The position numbers and the translations under genes are program-made. A model generated the notes under the pieces. It saw only the letters and a list, made by a program, of their open reading frames with translations, ran no database searches and was not told the DNA's origin. 43,473 nt of DNA. Source: JAVVHH01 sp964657565 (GTDB lineage: Bacteria > Pseudomonadota > Alphaproteobacteria > Acetobacterales > Acetobacteraceae). The stretch is from NCBI GenBank assembly GCA_964657565.1, contig CAZZVQ010000029.1, positions 1-43,473 on the forward strand. The letters run 5' to 3'. Positions 16,246 through 24,170 of the stretch are shown in pieces. Position 1 is the first letter of the stretch. The number at the start of each line of letters is the position of its first letter.

Positions 16246-17177
16246 TCGACATCATCGATACCGATCGCGGGCTGGCCGCGCTGGCGGCCGAGTGGGCGGC
16301 TCTGTGGCAGCGGTGCCCCGACGCGACGCCGTTCCAATCGCCGCACTGGCTGCTGCCGTGGTGGCGGCAGTTCGGGACCGGGCTGCCGCGCGTGGCGGTC
16401 GAGCGGCGCGGCGGCGCGATGACGGCGATGCTGCCGATGTATGTGCTGCCGGTCGAGCGCAAGGCGCTGCCGATCGGCGCCGGGACCACCGACTACCTCG
16501 ACGGTCTCGGCGACCCCGCCCCTCTCCTGCCCGCCGTGCTGGCGCGGTTGCGCGGTGATCCCACGGACCATCTCGACCTCATCGAGGTCCCGCCCTGGTC
16601 ACGGCTGCTCGCCATTACCGATATCGCGTGGGATGAAAGCAGTCCGTGCCCGGTGCTGACGCTGCCGGACATCCCCGCCGGGATTCGGCGCAAGCTGCGG
16701 ATGAGTCGGCACCGGGCGGAGCGGGCCGGCGGCTGGACGGTGGAGGGGGCGCACGCGGAGACGCTCGACGCATGTCTCGACACCTTGGTGCGGCTGCATC
16801 AAGGGCGTTGGGTCGCGCAGGGCGAGGCGGGGGTGCTCGCGGATGCCGCCGTGCTGGCGTTCTGGCGCGACGCGGCGCCGGGCTTGCTGGCGGCCGGGTT
16901 GATGCGGCTGCAGGTGTTGCGGGTCGACGGCGTGGTCGCGGCGGCAATCATGGCGTTGCTGGCGCCGGGCCGGATCTATTTCTATTTGAGCGGCTACGAC
17001 ATCGCGCAGCGCTTCGTCAGCCCCGGCACGCTGTTGCTGGGCGCCATGCTGGAGCAGGCGATCGCCGAGGGCCGGACGGAAGCGCATTTCCTGCGCGGGC
17101 AGGAGAGCTACAAATACGCCTGGGGTGCGGTCGACCGGCGCAACTACTCCGGCCGCTCCAGCGTCGACTCGACATAG
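16242..17177 (+). CDS. CelD/BcsL-like GNAT acyltransferase
   Basis: This 311-residue protein resembles the acetyltransferases of the CelD/BcsL type (a double GNAT fold) found in exopolysaccharide and cellulose-related clusters. Recognisable segments are TPFQSPHWLLPWWRQFG near the N-terminus, RRKLRMSRHRAE before the second domain, and YFYLSGYDIAQRFVSPGTLLL and FLRGQESYKYAWG near the end. Start TTG 16242 forms a TTGA overlap with the GT4 stop; no ATG fits the conserved N-terminus. The last 34 bases overlap the convergent gene at 17144. It probably acylates a sugar or amino sugar of the cluster product. Confidence 0.75.
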   Translation: MIDIIDTDRGLAALAAEWAALWQRCPDATPFQSPHWLLPWWRQFGTGLPRVAVERRGGAMTAMLPMYVLPVERKALPIGAGTTDYLDGLGDPAPLLPAVLARLRGDPTDHLDLIEVPPWSRLLAITDIAWDESSPCPVLTLPDIPAGIRRKLRMSRHRAERAGGWTVEGAHAETLDACLDTLVRLHQGRWVAQGEAGVLADAAVLAFWRDAAPGLLAAGLMRLQVLRVDGVVAAAIMALLAPGRIYFYLSGYDIAQRFVSPGTLLLGAMLEQAIAEGRTEAHFLRGQESYKYAWGAVDRRNYSGRSSVDST

Positions 17178-18169
17178 ACCTTTCGCACGAACACCATCGC
17201 CGCGGCGGTGAACGGCGTGGCCAGGATGATGCCGAGCAGGCCGAACAGCGACCCCAGCACCGTCTGCGACAGGATCGTCACCGCCGGCGGCAGGTCCACG
17301 GTGCGCTTCTGGATCAGCGGCGCGATCACGTTGCCCTCGAGCATCTGCACGGCGGCGATCAGGATGGCCGTATAGAGCGCCAGGCCGGGCCCCTGCGACG
17401 AGGCGATCAGCAGCGCGGGGAGCGACCCGGCCAGCGCACCGATATACGGCACGAAGTTCATCAGCCCAGCGAGCAAAGCCAGCGTCCCGGCCAGTTTCAC
17501 GCCCAGCACGTAGAGGCCGATGCCGGTGAGGACCGTGACGACAGCCATGTCCAGCAACTGGCCGATGAACCAGAGCTGCAGCGCCTCGCCCATGTCGTCC
17601 AGCACCTCGCGGCCGCGCGGTCGCCAGGGCATGGGCAGGAGGCGCACGAACCCGTCCCGATACAGGCCCGGAGACGCGGCGAAGAACAGCGCCGTGGCGA
17701 TCAGGATGACGAGCGAGCTGCCGACGCCGAGGAGGGAGTTGGCGACCGTCGGGATGTAGCTGCCGAGTTTGCCGAGCATCGACCATCCGGAGCCATCGCC
17801 GGCCTTATTGGCCAATTGCTTGCCCCAGGACGTCCCGAGCACGTATTCCTTCAGCCGCTCGCCTTGCTGGACGAAGTTCTGCGCGATCTCGCTGGTCTGG
17901 TTGGCGATCCGCGGGCCCTCCAGCCACATCGCGCCGCCGGTGACCACCAGAACCACGACGACGAGCAGCAGCAGCGCCCAACCCCGCGACAGCCCGGTCC
18001 AGCCATGGATCTTCTCCGCCCCGCCATGCAGCACGCACGCCATCAGCACGGCCGCGAAAATGAGCAGCAGCACGTCCGACAGCAACCAGATCAGCAGCAG
18101 CGCCAGCCCGCCCAACAGGGCGACCCGCAGAGAGACGGCGATGGAGTGCAAGGCGTGTCGGCTGGGCAT
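17144..18169 (-). CDS. AI-2E family transporter (PerM/YdiK-like membrane protein)
   Basis: This 341-residue polytopic protein is of the AI-2E exporter/PerM family, with about seven or eight helices. The N-terminal half has two hydrophobic stretches near residues 10-45 and 60-80; a soluble loop (about 85-160) follows, then the C-terminal helices with GLMNFVPYIGALAGSLPALL and ILSQTVLGSLFGLLGIILATPFTA, which are hallmark segments. ATG 18169 is chosen; the longer open frame upstream is out-of-frame shadow of the ABC ATPase gene. The true substrate is uncertain, since few family members have been shown to export AI-2. It lies 26 bases after livGF and may share its transcript. Confidence 0.88.
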   Translation of the reverse strand: MPSRHALHSIAVSLRVALLGGLALLLIWLLSDVLLLIFAAVLMACVLHGGAEKIHGWTGLSRGWALLLLVVVVLVVTGGAMWLEGPRIANQTSEIAQNFVQQGERLKEYVLGTSWGKQLANKAGDGSGWSMLGKLGSYIPTVANSLLGVGSSLVILIATALFFAASPGLYRDGFVRLLPMPWRPRGREVLDDMGEALQLWFIGQLLDMAVVTVLTGIGLYVLGVKLAGTLALLAGLMNFVPYIGALAGSLPALLIASSQGPGLALYTAILIAAVQMLEGNVIAPLIQKRTVDLPPAVTILSQTVLGSLFGLLGIILATPFTAAAMVFVRKVYVESTLERPE

Positions 18170-18195
18170 CAAGCTACTTAGCTGATGCGGCGCCT

Positions 18196-19665
18196 CTATA
18201 GATAGCCCTCCCCCGCCTCTTCCTCGAAGCGGTCGGGCGGGCCTTCCCAGACGGTGCGGGCGTGTTCGAGCACGTAGACCCGGTCGGCGTGCGGCAGGGC
18301 GAAGGTGACGTTCTGCTCGCCGAGCAGGACGGTGATGGGCGTGCTCTGGCGCAGGCGCTCCAGCGCGTGGGACAATTGTTCGAGGATGACCGGCGCCAGG
18401 CCGAGCGTGGGCTCGTCGAGGATCAGCAGCTTGGGCCGCATCATCAGCGCGCGCGCGATGGCCAGCATCTGCTGCTCGCCGCCGGACATGGTCGAGGCGT
18501 GCTGGCCCTCGCGCTCCTTCAGGCGGGGAAACAGGTCGAACAGCCAGTCCAGCTGGCGGGCGCGGTCGGCCGCGGTCAGGTGCTGGCCGCCGAGGTCGAG
18601 GTTCTCGCGCACCGACATGTCGCCGAACAGCTCGCGCGTCTCCGGGCAGTGCACGATGCCGCCGCGGGCGATGGCGGCGCCGGATTTCCCCGCCAGGCTG
18701 TCGCCGCCCCATCGGATCTGGCCGTCATACGGGACCAGGCCGGAGATCGCGTTGAACAGCGTCGTCTTGCCGGCGCCGTTGAGGCCGACGACGGAGACGA
18801 ACTCGCGCTCGTGCACATGCAGCGAGACGTTCTCGAGCGCCTGCGCCTTGCCGTAGAACACCGACAAATCGCTGATGTCGAGCAGGGGGGTGTCGCCGTC
18901 GGCGAAGCTGGTCTCGGGCCGGGCCGAGGTGGTGATGGCGCCGCCGAGATAGACCCGGCGCACCTGCTCGTCGCGCATCACCTGGTCGGCGGTGCCCACC
19001 GCGATGCGCTCGCCGAGATACATGGCGACGACGCGATCGGCCAGCGCGGCGACGCTCTTGACGTTGTGGTCGACGAGCAGGACCGCCTTGCCCTCGGCCT
19101 TGAAGGTGCGGATGAGCGCGGAGAAGCTCTCCGTCTCGCCGCGCGTGAGCCCGGCGAACGGTTCGTCGACCAGGATGATCTGCGGATCCCGGGCGATGGC
19201 CTTGGCGAGTTCGAGCTTGCGCAGGTCGGCGAACGGCAGCGTCGACGGGCGGCGGTCGAGCACGTGAGTGAGGCCGACGCGCTCGGCGATGGCGCGGGCG
19301 TCGCGGTCATGCGCCGGGTCGGCGAGGAGGCGGATGAGGCTGTCGGGCAGCAGGGCGAGCTTGATGTTCTCGAGCACGGTCTGCCGCTGCAGCGGGCGGG
19401 AGTGCTGGAACACGATGCCGACGCCCTGGCGCGCGATCTGATGCGCCGGCTGCCCGGCGACGTTGGCGCCGCCGATGCGGACGGACCCCTCGGTCGGGCG
19501 CTCGATGCCCATGACGCATTTCATCACGGTCGATTTGCCGGAGCCGTTGGGGCCGATGAGGCCGACGATCTCGCCGGCGGCGACGTCGAAGCTCATGCCC
19601 TTGACCGCAACGAGGCCGCCGAAGCGCTTGGTCAGGTTCTGCACCTGCAGCAGCGGGCCGGGCAT
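18196..19665 (-). CDS. Fused branched-chain amino-acid-type ABC ATPase, LivG-LivF fusion
   Basis: A single 489-residue protein carries two ABC ATPase domains. Domain 1 (about 5-245, LivG-like) has Walker A GPNGSGKST (38-46) and Walker B ILVDEPFAGL (164-173), but its signature position reads LPFADLRKLELAKA (about 143) instead of LSGGQ. Domain 2 (about 260-489, LivF-like) has GLNGAGKTT (294-302), STMSGGEQQ (391-399) and LLILDEPTLGL (413-423). A short Ser/Ala linker (245-257) joins them. In most bacteria these are separate livG and livF genes. ATG 19665 shares a base with the livM stop. Confidence 0.92.
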   Translation of the reverse strand: MPGPLLQVQNLTKRFGGLVAVKGMSFDVAAGEIVGLIGPNGSGKSTVMKCVMGIERPTEGSVRIGGANVAGQPAHQIARQGVGIVFQHSRPLQRQTVLENIKLALLPDSLIRLLADPAHDRDARAIAERVGLTHVLDRRPSTLPFADLRKLELAKAIARDPQIILVDEPFAGLTRGETESFSALIRTFKAEGKAVLLVDHNVKSVAALADRVVAMYLGERIAVGTADQVMRDEQVRRVYLGGAITTSARPETSFADGDTPLLDISDLSVFYGKAQALENVSLHVHEREFVSVVGLNGAGKTTLFNAISGLVPYDGQIRWGGDSLAGKSGAAIARGGIVHCPETRELFGDMSVRENLDLGGQHLTAADRARQLDWLFDLFPRLKEREGQHASTMSGGEQQMLAIARALMMRPKLLILDEPTLGLAPVILEQLSHALERLRQSTPITVLLGEQNVTFALPHADRVYVLEHARTVWEGPPDRFEEEAGEGYL

Positions 19666-20591
19666 CAGGCGCGCTCGCCCCGGCGGCCGGTAATGACGCC
19701 GACGAAGCCATTTGGCGCGATCAGCACGACGACGAGCGCGACCGCCGAAACGATGAACGTGGCCAGCTCGCCGGTGCTGCGCAGCGCCTCGGTCATGGCG
19801 ATGAGGAAGATGGTGCCGATGGCGGCGCCGATGATGGTGCGGCGGCCGCCGATGACCGCGGCGATGATGATCTGCACGCCGACGGTGATCGCGATCAGCG
19901 TCGAGACCGAGGCGGTGCCCATGTAGAACACCAGCAGCGCGCCGGAGAGACCGGAGAAGAAGGCGCTGATGATGAAGGCGGCGAGCTTGTGCTTGGTGAT
20001 GTTGAAGCCGAGCGCCCCCGCCTGCACCGCGTCCTGGCCGCTGGCCTGTAGGATCAGCCCGATCGGCGAGCGGGACAGCGCGTAGAGGATGCCGCCGCAC
20101 ACCACCATGAAGCCGAACGCGATCCAGTAGTTGGTCGAGGCGTCGATGCTGATGACGTCGGGCACCATCAGGCCGATCTCGCCGCCGGTGAACCCGGCGA
20201 ACACCACGACCAGATTCTGCAGGATCAGCACGGCCACCAGCGTGGTCAGGCCGAAATACGGCCCGGTCAGGCGCAGCGCCGGCAACGCCAGCACGATGCC
20301 GCCGGCGACCGCGATCAGGGTGCCGAGGATGACGCAGGCCCAGATCGGAAAGCCGTGCCCGTTCAGGATGCCGGCCCCGTAGGCTCCGAGGCCGATCAGG
20401 AAGGTGGGGCCGAAATTGACCTCGTTGGCGAACCCGAACAGCAGGTCCCACGCCATGGCGAACACGCTGAAGTAATAGGCGACCGTCAGCACGCCGAGGA
20501 TGTAGCCGGATGCCCAGAGCGGTACCACGCCGAGCAGCGCGAGCACGACGACGACGGCAGCGGTCAGGATCAGGCGGGTGGAATGGCTCAT
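19665..20591 (-). CDS. livM: Branched-chain amino-acid-type ABC transporter permease, LivM-like
   Basis: This 308-residue inner-membrane permease of the LivM family has about eight to ten helices. Family landmarks are YYFSVFAMAWDLLFGFANEVNFGPTF-type sequence near residues 40-65 and the cytoplasmic coupling segment SRSPIGLILQASGQDAVQAGALG near 200, which contacts the ATPase. It is the partner of LivH in the transporter heterodimer. It begins 3 bases after livH and ends on the ATG of the fused ATPase. The transported solute cannot be read from the sequence; amino acids, amides and urea are all known substrates of this class. Confidence 0.9.
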   Translation of the reverse strand: MSHSTRLILTAAVVVVLALLGVVPLWASGYILGVLTVAYYFSVFAMAWDLLFGFANEVNFGPTFLIGLGAYGAGILNGHGFPIWACVILGTLIAVAGGIVLALPALRLTGPYFGLTTLVAVLILQNLVVVFAGFTGGEIGLMVPDVISIDASTNYWIAFGFMVVCGGILYALSRSPIGLILQASGQDAVQAGALGFNITKHKLAAFIISAFFSGLSGALLVFYMGTASVSTLIAITVGVQIIIAAVIGGRRTIIGAAIGTIFLIAMTEALRSTGELATFIVSAVALVVVLIAPNGFVGVITGRRGERA

Positions 20592-20594
20592 GGC

Positions 20595-21494
20595 TCAGCG
20601 CCTCCCGAGCAGGCCGCGCGGGCGGACATACATGACCACGACCAGCAGCAGCAGCGCCGGGATGAAGCGATACGAGGTCGAGCCGAGGCTGGTGCCGAAG
20701 ATCTGGTCGAAATAGGCGGTGATGGTCTCGATGTAGCCGACCACGTAGGCGGCGATCAGCGAGCCGGAGACGCTGCCGAGCCCACCGAGCACGACGATGG
20801 AGAACGCGCTGCCGGTCAGCGGCCCCGCGCTGTAGGAACTCACGCCGAGGAACATGCCGAGCAGCACGCCGGCGATCCCGACCAGCACGCCGTAGATGGT
20901 CCACACCACGAGATAGATCCACGACAACTCGATCCCCAGCAGCGTCACTCCCCGCGCATTCATCGAGGCGGCCATGACGGCCTTTCCGGTCCGCGTGCGG
21001 TTGACGAGCAGCCAGAGGATGCCGATCGCGACCCAGCAGATGACCGCGGTGAACAGCTCGTTGATCGGCGTGCGCACGCCGAGGATCGGCATGACGCCGC
21101 CGATGATCGGCAGCACGGTCTTGGCGCTATCGGTGAAGCAGTAGGCGATCAGCTCCTGGATCATGATGCCCCAGAGCAGGGTCGCGGTCAGGATGAAGAT
21201 CTCGCGCTCCTCGTTGCGGATCAGGCGGGAGCGCTGGATGGGCCGCACGACGACGCCGTAGGTGAGCAGCGCCAGGACCACGCCGACCAACACGCCGAAC
21301 AGGGCGCCGAGGTAGGCGCCGCTGCCCAGGACGGCGTTGGCATACCAGGCCGCGACGGCTGCGGCGACCATCAGCGGCCCGTGCGACAGGTTGAGCACGC
21401 CGGAGACGCCGAAGATGAGCGTGAAGCCGGTCGCGCCGAGTGCGTAGAGGGCGCTGATCGCGAAACCGTCGATCAGGACTTGCAGCAGAACCAT
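20595..21494 (-). CDS. livH: Branched-chain amino-acid-type ABC transporter permease, LivH-like
   Basis: This 299-residue permease of the LivH family has about eight helices. The N-terminus MVLLQVLIDGFAISALYALG and FTLIFGVSGVLNLSHGPLMV are highly typical, and the coupling loop NRTRTGKAVMAASMNARGVTLLG lies near 185-205. A GAGG ribosome site precedes ATG 21494. A 131-base region with a large inverted repeat separates it from the substrate-binding protein gene, and the following livM is 3 bases away. Confidence 0.91.
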   Translation of the reverse strand: MVLLQVLIDGFAISALYALGATGFTLIFGVSGVLNLSHGPLMVAAAVAAWYANAVLGSGAYLGALFGVLVGVVLALLTYGVVVRPIQRSRLIRNEEREIFILTATLLWGIMIQELIAYCFTDSAKTVLPIIGGVMPILGVRTPINELFTAVICWVAIGILWLLVNRTRTGKAVMAASMNARGVTLLGIELSWIYLVVWTIYGVLVGIAGVLLGMFLGVSSYSAGPLTGSAFSIVVLGGLGSVSGSLIAAYVVGYIETITAYFDQIFGTSLGSTSYRFIPALLLLVVVMYVRPRGLLGRR

Positions 21495-21534
21495 GATGCC
21501 TCGTGCGCGTCAGTCGCGTGTCGTCTCGGCAATA

Positions 21535-21623
21535 CCGTCACCCACGGGCTTGACCCGTGGGTCCACCGTGCCGCAACCGCGCGCTTGCCGTAGGGATCCC
21601 CGGGTCAAGCCCGGGGATGACGG
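21535..21623. repeat. Long imperfect inverted repeat between livK-like and livH genes
   Basis: Two arms of about 30 bases (21535-21564 and 21594-21623) are reverse complements with only four mismatches, and each arm is itself a small palindrome (CCCACGGG cttga CCCGTGGG on the left; CCCCGGG tcaag CCCGGGG on the right). The element can therefore form either one long stem or two clover-like hairpins. It ends two bases before the stop codon of the binding-protein gene. Such GGGCTTGACCC-centred repeats are dispersed in Alphaproteobacteria. It could stabilise the binding-protein mRNA or attenuate readthrough into livH. Confidence 0.85.
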
Positions 21624-21625
21624 GG

Positions 21626-22903
21626 CTAGTTGGAGACGTTGGTTTTGATGAAGGCGGGGAACTCGAGCTTGCCCGTGGCGAGGTTCGCCGGCCAGAGATT
21701 GACCTGCTTGCCGTCCTGCCACTGCAGGAACAACCCCTCCACGCCGCCCTTGCCGGTGACCAGCGTGTGTGGGTTCGGAGTGTCGCGGCCGGTGAACTTG
21801 ATCTGGCCGATCACGCCCTGATAGTCGGTCTTTTCCAGTTCCGTGACCAGTTTGTCCTGGTCGTCGGACCCGGCCCGCTGGATCGCCTCCGTCAGATAGA
21901 ACACCTCGTCATAGGCGGTGTAGCCGGCGTAGGAGGGTGGGGCACCGAACTTCTTGGCGTAGGCGTCGACGAACGGGATCGTCTTCGGCGTCACCGCCAC
22001 GCCCGGGCCGGAAATCGACTGGAACAACACACCCGCCGCGGCCCCGTTGGTGTCGCCCCAGAACGTGGCGTTGGTCGCCTGCGAGGAGATGCCGAACATC
22101 GGCATCGGCACTTGCTGGTTCTTCCACTGCACCGTCGGCTGCACGCCGACATGGGACACCCCGGTGACGATGATGTCCGGCTTGCTGCTCTCGATCTTGT
22201 TGAAGATCGGGGTGAAATCGGTCGTGTCCGGCGAGAAGCGGATGTGGTCCAACACCTTGATGCCGATCGTCGGCAGGCAGGCCTCGTAGCCGGCATCGAG
22301 CGGCGTGGTCCAGGCGGCGTCCTCGCTCATGATGACGGCGGTCTTGGCCTTGACCCCGTCGACCATCAGGTCCTTGCCTGCGGTGCAGACGAGCTTGGAC
22401 AGCGAACTCGACGTCACATAGCCGTGGAACGAGTATTTGAGGTGCTCGTAATCCTTGCCGATATTGGCGCTGATCACGTCGGACGAAGCGCCGGGGGTGA
22501 TCATGACGGTCTTGAGCCGCCCGGACCAGGGCTCGAGCGCGAGCACGACCTCGCTGATGTAGCTCGCGATGACGACGTTGACGTGGTCTTCGCTGACGGC
22601 GCGCTGGAAGGCGCGCACCGAGTCGGCGGCGGAGGAATGGTTGTCATAGACGATGATCTCGATCTTGCGGCCGCCGACGCCGCCCTTCTCGTTGATCTCG
22701 TCGGCGGCGAGCTGCGCGCCCTTGGCGATGGAGCTGCCGGCGATCGACTGCGCCTCGGCGATGACGCCGATCTTGATCGGCTTCGGTTGCGCCAGAGCGG
22801 CGGAGCCGCCGAAACATGACAAGGCGGTTCCGGCCAGCAGCGACAGCGCGAAGGCGCCCGCCATTGCCATCAATCCCTTGGGCTTCGCTCTGGATATTGT
22901 CAT
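21626..22903 (-). CDS. ABC transporter substrate-binding protein (Peripla_BP_6, LivJ/LivK-like)
   Basis: This 425-residue periplasmic binding protein is of the branched-chain amino-acid type. The signal peptide runs from about residue 9 to the AALAQP cleavage region near 38; the mature protein starts with the typical IKIGVIAEAQSIAG strand, then GAQLAADEINEKGGVGGRKI. Other family marks are DDQDKLVTELEKTDYQGVIG and IKFTGRDTPNPHTLV near the end. ATG 22903 has a strong GGGAGG ribosome site; an earlier start 12 codons upstream lacks one. It is the first gene of livK-H-M-GF. The ligand is unknown. Confidence 0.9.
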   Translation of the reverse strand: MTISRAKPKGLMAMAGAFALSLLAGTALSCFGGSAALAQPKPIKIGVIAEAQSIAGSSIAKGAQLAADEINEKGGVGGRKIEIIVYDNHSSAADSVRAFQRAVSEDHVNVVIASYISEVVLALEPWSGRLKTVMITPGASSDVISANIGKDYEHLKYSFHGYVTSSSLSKLVCTAGKDLMVDGVKAKTAVIMSEDAAWTTPLDAGYEACLPTIGIKVLDHIRFSPDTTDFTPIFNKIESSKPDIIVTGVSHVGVQPTVQWKNQQVPMPMFGISSQATNATFWGDTNGAAAGVLFQSISGPGVAVTPKTIPFVDAYAKKFGAPPSYAGYTAYDEVFYLTEAIQRAGSDDQDKLVTELEKTDYQGVIGQIKFTGRDTPNPHTLVTGKGGVEGLFLQWQDGKQVNLWPANLATGKLEFPAFIKTNVSN

Positions 22904-22919
22904 GTCGCCTCCCGCTTTG

Positions 22920-22935
22920 CCGTGCTGTGGCACGG
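22920..22935 (-). promoter_or_regulatory. Hairpin or operator candidate upstream of the binding-protein gene
   Basis: A perfect inverted repeat CCGTGC-tgtg-GCACGG lies 16 bases before the ATG and just upstream of the GGGAGG ribosome site. It could be a repressor operator or an mRNA leader hairpin. No clear -35/-10 was recognised nearby. Confidence 0.35.
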
Positions 22936-22986
22936 TCATAACGAGGTCAGACTACAGGATCCTCGATTCTCGTCCAGCTACCCCCC

Positions 22987-23064
22987 CGTAGGGTGGGCTT
23001 TAGCCCACCACAACAACGCACGCAGCGTCGGGCGTGAAATGGTGGGCTGAAAGCCCACCCTACG
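22987..23064. repeat. Inverted repeat at the 3' end of hemC (terminator candidate)
   Basis: The left arm starts CGTAGGGTGGGCTTTAGCCCACC (22987-23010 region) and the right arm (23040-23064) is its reverse complement with a single-base indel; a 29-base loop separates them. This GTAGGGTGGGC...GCCCACCCTAC type is a common dispersed bacterial repeat. The right arm supplies the hemC stop codon (TAG, minus strand 23062-23060). There is no T-run, so it is only a possible terminator for the aerR-to-hemC transcript. Confidence 0.85.
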
Positions 23065-24154
23065 CGAATAGATCCCGCGGGCTCGCGGCGCGGAGTTCGT
23101 CGCCGAGCGCAGCGCCAGCCGTGGCGGCGTCGGTCCGGTCGCACTCGGTGCTGCGGCGGAGCATGAAGCTGCCGTCGGCTTTCGCCACCAGGCCGGTGAT
23201 CCGCATCCGTCCCTCGGGCAGCAACACCGCATGGGCACCGATCGGCGTGTGGCAGGAGCCGTCGAGCGAGCCGAGCAAGGCCCGTTCCGCCTGCGCGGCC
23301 ACGTCGGCCTCGGCGTCGCTCAGCGCGGCGAGCAGGCGCCGCAGCTCGGTGTCGCCCTCGCGCGCGGTGATGCCGACGATGCCCTGGCACGCCGCCGGCA
23401 GCATGGTCTCGGCATCGATGGCGATGTCGACCTCATGCTCGAGCCCCAGCCGGCGCAGCCCGGCCATCGCGAGCAGCGACGCCGCATAGTCGCCGCGGCG
23501 AACCTTGTCGAGCCGGCCGTGGACGTTGCCGCGGATCACCTCGACCTTCAGATCGGGCCGCGCGTGCAGCAGTTGGGCCTGGCGGCGCACCGAGCTCGAG
23601 CCGATCAGGGCGCCGATCGGCAGCTCGGGATACGGCAGCCCGGCGGCGTCGGAGGTGTCGCAGGCCGGGCCGAGGATCAGCACGTCGCGGTTGTCCTCGC
23701 GCGGTAGCACGCAGGCCAGCACGATGCCCGGGGGCAGCTCGGTCTCGAGATCCTTCAAGCTGTGCACCGCCATGTCGATGCGGCCATCGATCATCGCCTC
23801 GTGCAGTTCCTTCGAGAACAGCCCCTTCCCGCCGACGTCGGCCAGCCGGACTCCCGAGGCCTGGCTGCGGTCGCCGGTGGTGCGGATCGCCAGTTCCTGG
23901 AACACTTCGAGCCCATGCAGGACGGGGCAGAACTTGGTCAACCGGGCCAGGAACGCGCGGGTCTGCACCAGCGCCAGCGGTGACGCCCGGGTGCCGATCC
24001 GCAGCGGCATCGACGGCGAATGCCGCCCCACCGTCTCGCGCGCCCTGACGATCGCGCCCATCGCCGGCGTGCCGAACGGGCATGTGGCGGGCGGTGCGAC
24101 GGTCGCCGGTATGGCGGGAACCGCGGGCACGGCAGGCTTGAGCGTTTCACCCAT
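23060..24154 (-). CDS. hemC: Porphobilinogen deaminase (hydroxymethylbilane synthase) HemC
   Basis: This cytoplasmic enzyme polymerises four porphobilinogens into hydroxymethylbilane, the tetrapyrrole precursor. Canonical sequence begins at PLRIGTRASPLALVQ; other motifs are GLFSKELHEAMIDGRIDMAVHSLKDLETELP, SSVRRQAQL and the dipyrromethane-cofactor Cys in LLGSLDGSCHTPIGA. ATG 24154 has a GGAG site 9 bases upstream and gives 364 residues, including an unusual N-terminal Ala/Pro/Thr-rich extension of about 48 residues; ATG 24010 would remove it. GTG 24178 is also possible and would overlap tspO. The end of the gene lies inside a repeat element, so the last residues may not be ancestral. Confidence 0.93.
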   Translation of the reverse strand: MGETLKPAVPAVPAIPATVAPPATCPFGTPAMGAIVRARETVGRHSPSMPLRIGTRASPLALVQTRAFLARLTKFCPVLHGLEVFQELAIRTTGDRSQASGVRLADVGGKGLFSKELHEAMIDGRIDMAVHSLKDLETELPPGIVLACVLPREDNRDVLILGPACDTSDAAGLPYPELPIGALIGSSSVRRQAQLLHARPDLKVEVIRGNVHGRLDKVRRGDYAASLLAMAGLRRLGLEHEVDIAIDAETMLPAACQGIVGITAREGDTELRRLLAALSDAEADVAAQAERALLGSLDGSCHTPIGAHAVLLPEGRMRITGLVAKADGSFMLRRSTECDRTDAATAGAALGDELRAASPRDLFA

Positions 24155-24170
24155 GTCTTCGTTCTCCGTC

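Noticed and set aside
18262..19926. Long plus-strand open frame (554 codons) opposite the fused ABC ATPase
   Set aside because: It is antisense to two sets of Walker motifs and has low-complexity composition without motifs.
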